Source: Siphonodentalium dalli
Lineage: Eukaryota; Mollusca; Scaphopoda; Gadilida; Siphonodentaliidae
Direction of reading: 5' to 3'
Length of the DNA: 64,000 bases
NCBI GenBank assembly: GCA_032622095.1
Contig: CP136064.1
Span: forward strand, 169,950,310 to 170,014,309
Shown here: in pieces, positions 59,510 to 64,000 of the stretch
How positions within the stretch are numbered: the first letter of the stretch is position 1
Layout of the letters: every line of letters begins with the position of its first letter
Position numbers and translations under genes: made by a program
Notes under the pieces: model-generated
What the model was told of the DNA's origin: nothing
Seen by the model: only the letters and a program-made list of their open reading frames with translations
Databases searched by the model: none

Positions 59510-60671
59510 ATGGCATCTGGACTCGCTAGTGATGGCTATGCATCTGACATGGACAAGACTGTTGGTACAGGTAGTAATCCCCTCCCAGAATGTGGTAACA
59601 AGAGGAAAAATAAAGTGGACACTTCGCCTTTCGATCAACGCTCAACGAGAATACGCTCATCAGTCCCAGAGTTTAAACTGCCTGAGCTTGGCGAGTATGA
59701 CAGTGATTCTGCATTACTTTCACAAGATAAATCCACCAAATCTAAAGTCAAACCTAGAACCACTAGGAAAAACACAAATTCCACTTCTGCTATTGTTGAA
59801 TCTTCTGAATTCCAAAACATGTGCCAGTCATTAATCATTCCTCAACTGCAGCAAAGTCTAAAGGAGTTGGTTGAAACCAAAATTGTTGGAATTGTTAACT
59901 CTGCGATCAAAGATGCAGTAGACACAGCTATGAGTGGTATCCCTGATGCTGTAAAGTCTTCAGTTAATAAAGTTGTTACTGATTCTCTAAAGGATGTGTC
60001 TGCAATGAAAATTGATATCAACCAGTTAAAATCTCTTAACCATCAACTCATGAAAAAGATACATGACTTGGAGAGCAAACTTGAACATAATTGCCAGGAC
60101 AGGGTAGAGTCACTGGAGCAGCATGGTAGAGGTAATAGCCTGAGGTTTCTGAACATTCCACTTAATGATGACACCCAAGACCAGTGGAAAATTCCTAGCA
60201 GAAAACTGATTGTCAACTTCTGCAAAGACAACTTGGGCCTCGAAATTAAACCCACTGTCATTGATAAAGCTCACCCCCTGAGTAGAATAAGAGAAATTCC
60301 AAGTAAATTCAGCACTCCAGCCTCTGATTCCACTGGACCACTTGATGCACATAAGATTCGTGTTGTTAATGTTATAGTTAGATTCAAAGACTGGTATGTG
60401 AGGAAAAGTATATTCGACTCCAAAGTATATTCGACTCCAAATGCTGAAAGGGAAATCGCGTGCATTTATTTGCGAACACCTCACACCTAAACGCCAGGAG
60501 ATCGTGAAAATTCTTGCTGGCTACAAGTATGACAAGAAAATTGACTCATTCTGGACTGCTGAGGGGGAAATATTCTTCAAACTAACTGCCAATTCCAATA
60601 AACTCATGATCAATGTGAAAGAGCTTGCCAAAGATCAGATCGACAGAGCCATCGCCGAACAAGACAGATAA
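59510..60671 (+). pseudogene. LINE ORF1-like protein gene with a late frameshift
   Basis: From the ATG at 59510 the frame runs to 60490. It encodes a Ser/Lys-rich, basic N-terminus (1-100), an amphipathic region (110-155), a coiled coil (about 160-200) and the motif RVESLEQHGRGNSLRF (198-213). An RRM-like part follows, with IDKAHPLSR and VIVRFKDWYVRKSI. This order is typical of ORF1 proteins of non-LTR retrotransposons common in molluscs and other invertebrates. The expected C-terminal part (LTPKRQEIVKILAGYKY, then DSFWTAEGEIFFKL) is in another frame, 60441-60671. The break lies beside a 17-bp tandem duplication (AGTATATTCGACTCCAA twice, about 60407-60440). No reverse-transcriptase gene follows; an A-rich tract (AATAAAAACAAAACAAAACA) at 60901-60924 may be the 3' tail. 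Confidence 0.6.
60407..60440 (+). repeat. 17-bp tandem duplication at the frameshift of the ORF1-like gene
   Basis: AGTATATTCGACTCCAA occurs twice in a row. It coincides with the switch between reading frames of the ORF1-like protein. Confidence 0.8.
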
Positions 60672-61918
60672 AGTGACAATTAAGGTCCCAAATTGACCAT
60701 ATTGGTGTGTTTGATACAATCACTGTATATAATATGCATTAATAACTAGTCAACTAATATATATGTAACCTACAGTCAAAGAAAGCAAAATGCAGTTGGG
60801 CTTCTCTATCGTCCATGTTTAGAATATACTGAGCCATAGAGATACGTTTCTTCTTACCTTGTTCTAAAAAAAATATAGTTAGAAATTGTGTGGGGGGTGT
60901 AATAAAAACAAAACAAAACAAAATCAACCCAAAGTCTTAATGAGGTTATTTCCCAATAAATTTAAAAAAAGAGTATAAAGTCGATACGAAACCAACTAAA
61001 CAAAATTACAGATTAATTTCTTACAATTATAAAAAAATTAAAAAACAAAAACAAACAATCATAAGAAAAACAATTACCCCACACTCTAACACAACCTGCA
61101 TCTAGCTTTCTTTGACCAAGCGTTACAGTGAAATGTATCCCATCTTTTATATAAATGCTGATATATATTAGCATGTTCAGATCGTTTCGTTTTTCCGCGT
61201 TTTGCATCTGTCGAAACGGAAAAACCCCATTTGCATTTTCACTATAACACGCGAGTGATACGACTTTGATTTACACGGTAATAAGAAGAATAAACTACAG
61301 ATATATCGATAAAGTTTTGGAACATGTATCAATAACACTTGATAGCAGCTAATTTCGACTTGACATTTTGTTATTCAGGAAAATTATATTTTGTCATGTA
61401 CCAATTTTTCCTATTTTCGACGTTCGTCTAAAAATTAAACTACATCAAACTGCTTCACTGTAAATGATTTTGGGCTAATTATTTAACGTAACAGATTAAA
61501 ATAGCCACTTGCTTGATATGTATGCCAATTGTTTTTTCATTTTCTGGATTTTTAAGGTTTGTTTTCTTAGGTTTAACTCGCCTAACTTTGTCAATTAAAA
61601 AAACAATGAACGAATCGCCTCTTATCATTCATCATCTGTATCAATGCAAAGCACAGTTCAATAATACATTTAGCAAAGGAGTTTTCGATGAACGGCATTC
61701 CTAAGTGTTCAGTTTTGTATTATTAGTAGGTGTAAAACATGAAGATCTCGTTGTTGTAAAATGAAGTACATGAAGTTTGCCTCAACCACAAAACTGGAAC
61801 TATTTAAATAAAAGAATCGTCACACATGACAAAAACGCACTGTGTGACCCTAAATAAAGCTTCTAATCCTGTACCGGTATTGTAATGCACAGATTCTAGA
61901 ACGCGGCACGTGTAATAA
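60672..61918. other. Non-coding DNA after the ORF1-like gene
   Basis: A-rich tract at 60899-60925, otherwise AT-rich. A weak inverted match (AGTCAAAGAAAGC near 60776 and GCTTTCTTTGACC near 61107) could mark another decayed element. Open frame 61513-61704 has no domain. Confidence 0.4.
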
Positions 61919-62077
61919 ACACAGAACGACACGATGTGTAAATGGGATTGTCGGTACGGCACTCGTTCTGTTGCGGAAGGTTAGAACTCGAGGTGCAAGC
62001 GCCTCTCATTCTATCCTTCCGCGACAGCACTCATGCTGTATCGACAAACCCATTTAAACATCGTGTCGTTCTGTGTA
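61919..62077. mobile_element. Fold-back (palindromic) MITE-like element
   Basis: The left arm (ACACAGAACGACACGATGTG … CACTCGTTCTGTTGCGGAAGG) is the imperfect reverse complement of the right arm (CCTTCCGCGACAGCACTCAT … CATCGTGTCGTTCTGTGT). The arms are about 70 bp around a GC-rich loop near 61990-62000. Similar in style to 22484-22637. It lies about 180 bp upstream of the first identified exon of the gene at 62258. Confidence 0.7.
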
Positions 62078-62257
62078 GATATTTGGTATAAACTCGAATT
62101 TAGGTCTTTCACATTTTAAGGCAAAACATGTTTCACATTAAATCTGAAATTGATCATTTTGCCCACCACATGCCTTGTGCTTGAATTGATACTTACATGT
62201 ATATGCATGGAGAGAATATAAATGTTGTATAAAATTTTCATTTCTGTTTCCTTACAG

Positions 62258-62437
62258 GACATATAAACAAGAAACAGAATTCAATAGCTTGTTATGAGCA
62301 ACCTTGACTCTCAAAGAGATCTGTTTGTTTCATGGGATAGTGAGCCAGATATTATACTAATCTCAGACTCTGATTCCGATAGTGACGCCACTCAGCCTCC
62401 TGAAAGCTGTGATCTTGGTTGTGTTACAGGGTTATTG
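62258..62437 (+). CDS. Exon of a host gene with start codon; acidic protein with SUMO-interacting-type motif
   Basis: The exon follows a strong acceptor (TTTCCTTACAG, ending 62257) and closes at TTATTG/GTGAGTAT, a near-consensus donor. It has 36 bases of leader with in-frame stops, then ATG at 62294 and 48 codons. The peptide includes DIILISDSDSDSDA (residues 19-32). A hydrophobic V/I core directly followed by Ser/Asp repeats is the classical SUMO-interacting motif, whose serines are often CK2 sites. This hints at a nuclear, SUMO-binding protein. An upstream untranslated exon must exist outside the recognised sequence. The family is not recognised. Confidence 0.6.
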
Positions 62438-62661
62438 GTGAGTATATTTCCTGTATCTCCTGATAACACCAATCTGCTGATGTGCTAGTATTTCCAAAAG
62501 AAACAAAAAATATTTAAATGTTCTTATGAGCGGTAGGGTTGTTTGTTGATATTTGTTCTAAGAAGTATGATTGACATTGCACTGATGGGGTCTAGTTATA
62601 ATCAATTCAGCAGCTGGAATCAGTCTGATGTTAGAACTTTAGTAATGCTCACTCACTTCAG

Positions 62662-62807
62662 GTTTGTACATGACTGACAAATTAGTATTTAAACATCACA
62701 AAACAGTCTTCAAATTACCCAGCACATTGGATCCCACTGCATTATCAAATATCATGGGAAATTCCATGTCAACATGTGAGTCTAACGTGCCATGTGTCGC
62801 ATTCCTA
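62662..62807 (+). CDS. Second exon of the same host gene
   Basis: Bounded by CACTTCAG (ending 62661) and CTA/GTAAGT. The open frame reads LYMTDKLVFKHHKTVFKLP… to …CVAFL, 48 codons from 62664. If the first exon ends at 62437 the frames do not match (the exon starts two bases before this frame). Either the donor is four bases further (GTGA/GTATAT), or an unseen exon lies between. The outgoing phase (0) fits the third exon perfectly. No domain recognised. Confidence 0.5.
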
Positions 62808-63297
62808 GTAAGTTTGTCATTGGACATTGTTGTTAATTATGAGGGCTGAAAAAATAAATATTGCCATCAAACTTTTGATATCTGATATTTCTGTTGTGAA
62901 TTTTTTGTCTGTTTATTGATTCTGACTCAGTTCCACTGATTGAATAGACTACAATGTACATGTAGTTCAGTTTCTGTTACGAAACTGAAAGAACATGTAA
63001 CAAAACATATTGCTTTAACCAGACCTAATTGATCATCCCAGCTGTTGCGATGTTATTGCATCCCATTGCAGAACAGTTGATTTGTCATTATTTTGCTTTC
63101 CAAATAGCTTACCCATATTTATATTCATCCAATCTCACCCAATGTTAATTTTTTTGCCCATTTTTAAAACTGAGCAAACGATAATACTGCACAAATTTAA
63201 ATTTGAGTAAGGGAGTACACATATACCCATTTGCAAAAGGCATTAAAGGTCATTCATTGTCTACTTATCAATATATAAGATTTTTTATCGTCTTCAG

Positions 63298-63393
63298 GAA
63301 AGGCAAAACGAAGACAGATTACAAGGGGTGTCAACCAAAGAAGTTTCAGTCAAGAGATTGAAAACAGAGGTCTTCATTCCTGATTCCAAATTG
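63298..63393 (+). CDS. Third exon of the same host gene
   Basis: Bounded by GTCTTCAG (ending 63297) and AAATTG/GTTAGT. It is exactly 96 bases, phase 0 on both sides, open throughout, and encodes ERQNEDRLQGVSTKEVSVKR and 12 further mostly charged residues. The rest of the gene lies beyond the window. No domain recognised. Confidence 0.55.
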
Positions 63394-64000
63394 GTTAGTA
63401 TTTATTATTGATAAACAAAGTATTTCTGCAGAATGAATGATGACCGGAAAAAACATGAACGTGACAGAACGTCACATATATAGCTTGAGATCATTTAATT
63501 GCAAACTATTTATTTCCTTTTCATGAGAATCGTGTTTATATCAGACCGTGCAGAAGTGGCAAAGAAAGACCTAAAATAATTACTTGTTTATCATGCTTGT
63601 TTCTTTATCCAACTGGTTTTTATTCTTCAGTCTGTAATATTTGAGATAGCAATTTTTTAAATGTGTTATTTTTCACCACGTGGAATATTTGGTGGCCTGG
63701 CAAATATTCGAGAAAGCTGACCTACATACTTTCGATACCAAATTTGGTAGAAACAAAATGTTGATATATAACACTTTTTGGGCAATATTATACTATGGTT
63801 GACAGTGGTCAGCATTATTTTAAAGCAATTAAAGGAGATGGAAATTATTGCATACCGAAGAGGCATGTATTAAGCAAGCTGTTCTCTGTTCGTGTGTAGT
63901 TTCAGCTCAAATCTCCACACACGATCAGAGATATTTCATCTCAAACTAATCTCGGCTAGCATTTGCTTGAGAAAATTTACGCTACCTTTATAGTTTCTGA
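63394..64000. other. Probable intron of the host gene
   Basis: AT-rich. A short open frame on the minus strand (63666-63866) has no domain. No further exon is recognised before the window ends. Confidence 0.45.

Noticed and set aside
59510-60671. ORF1-like gene as a working host gene
   Set aside because: The C-terminal half is out of frame next to a 17-bp duplication, and the layout is that of LINE ORF1.

Overview
The window is eukaryotic nuclear DNA. It is AT-rich, has no prokaryote-like gene packing, carries spliced exons with GT/AG borders, and is dominated by repeats and decayed transposable elements. The element mix (a Polinton/Maverick-like virus-derived element, a Crypton/DUF3504-type recombinase relic, CR1/Jockey-type and ORF1-type LINE remnants, hAT relics, many fold-back MITEs) and the style of the dispersed repeats fit a marine invertebrate, most likely a mollusc. 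No rRNA, mitochondrial or species-diagnostic gene is present, so the taxon is an inference.

Layout. 1-13358: one uninterrupted array of about 222 copies of a 60-bp satellite with nested higher-order duplications. 13359-19750: a degraded repeat landscape with a 308-bp Mutator-like MITE (14092-14399, 11-bp target duplication), a dispersed repeat family present twice, and a three-unit tandem repeat (15430-17590) packed with TCAAGGTCA-type sites. 19755-22036: the 3' end of a LINE, then a broken Crypton-type recombinase gene. 23558-32221: a giant, nearly perfect palindrome of 8.66 kb flanked by the 6-bp duplication ATTAAT. Each 4.3-kb arm carries one intact gene for an A32/FtsK-HerA-like packaging ATPase fused to zinc fingers at both ends. 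The two genes run outward from a CGG-rich centre. This is the most striking structure in the window.

32624-33229: the last coding exon of a host single-pass membrane protein; the palindromic element lies only about 400 bp upstream, probably in its intron. 33420-35123 and 40811-44001: two related non-autonomous DNA transposons with CAC-type ends and perfect 5-bp target duplications (GTAAT and AACAA), features best matched by the Transib/RAG-like superfamily. 44511-46054: 2.5 tandem copies of a 610-bp exon-like unit. 46055-57860: mostly unrecognised AT-rich DNA with a hAT transposase C-terminal relic at 52.3 kb. 57862-60671: two LINE ORF1-like relics flanking a perfect hAT-type MITE (59015-59120). 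62258-63393: three exons of a host gene encoding a protein with a SUMO-interacting-type motif, continuing beyond the right edge.

Two host genes are partly supported (32.6 kb terminal exon; 62.3-63.4 kb exons). The other protein-coding signals belong to mobile elements. The two ATPase genes are the only long intact element ORFs; the rest are broken. The satellite also holds very long reading frames, but these come from a 60-bp period without stop codons and are not treated as genes.
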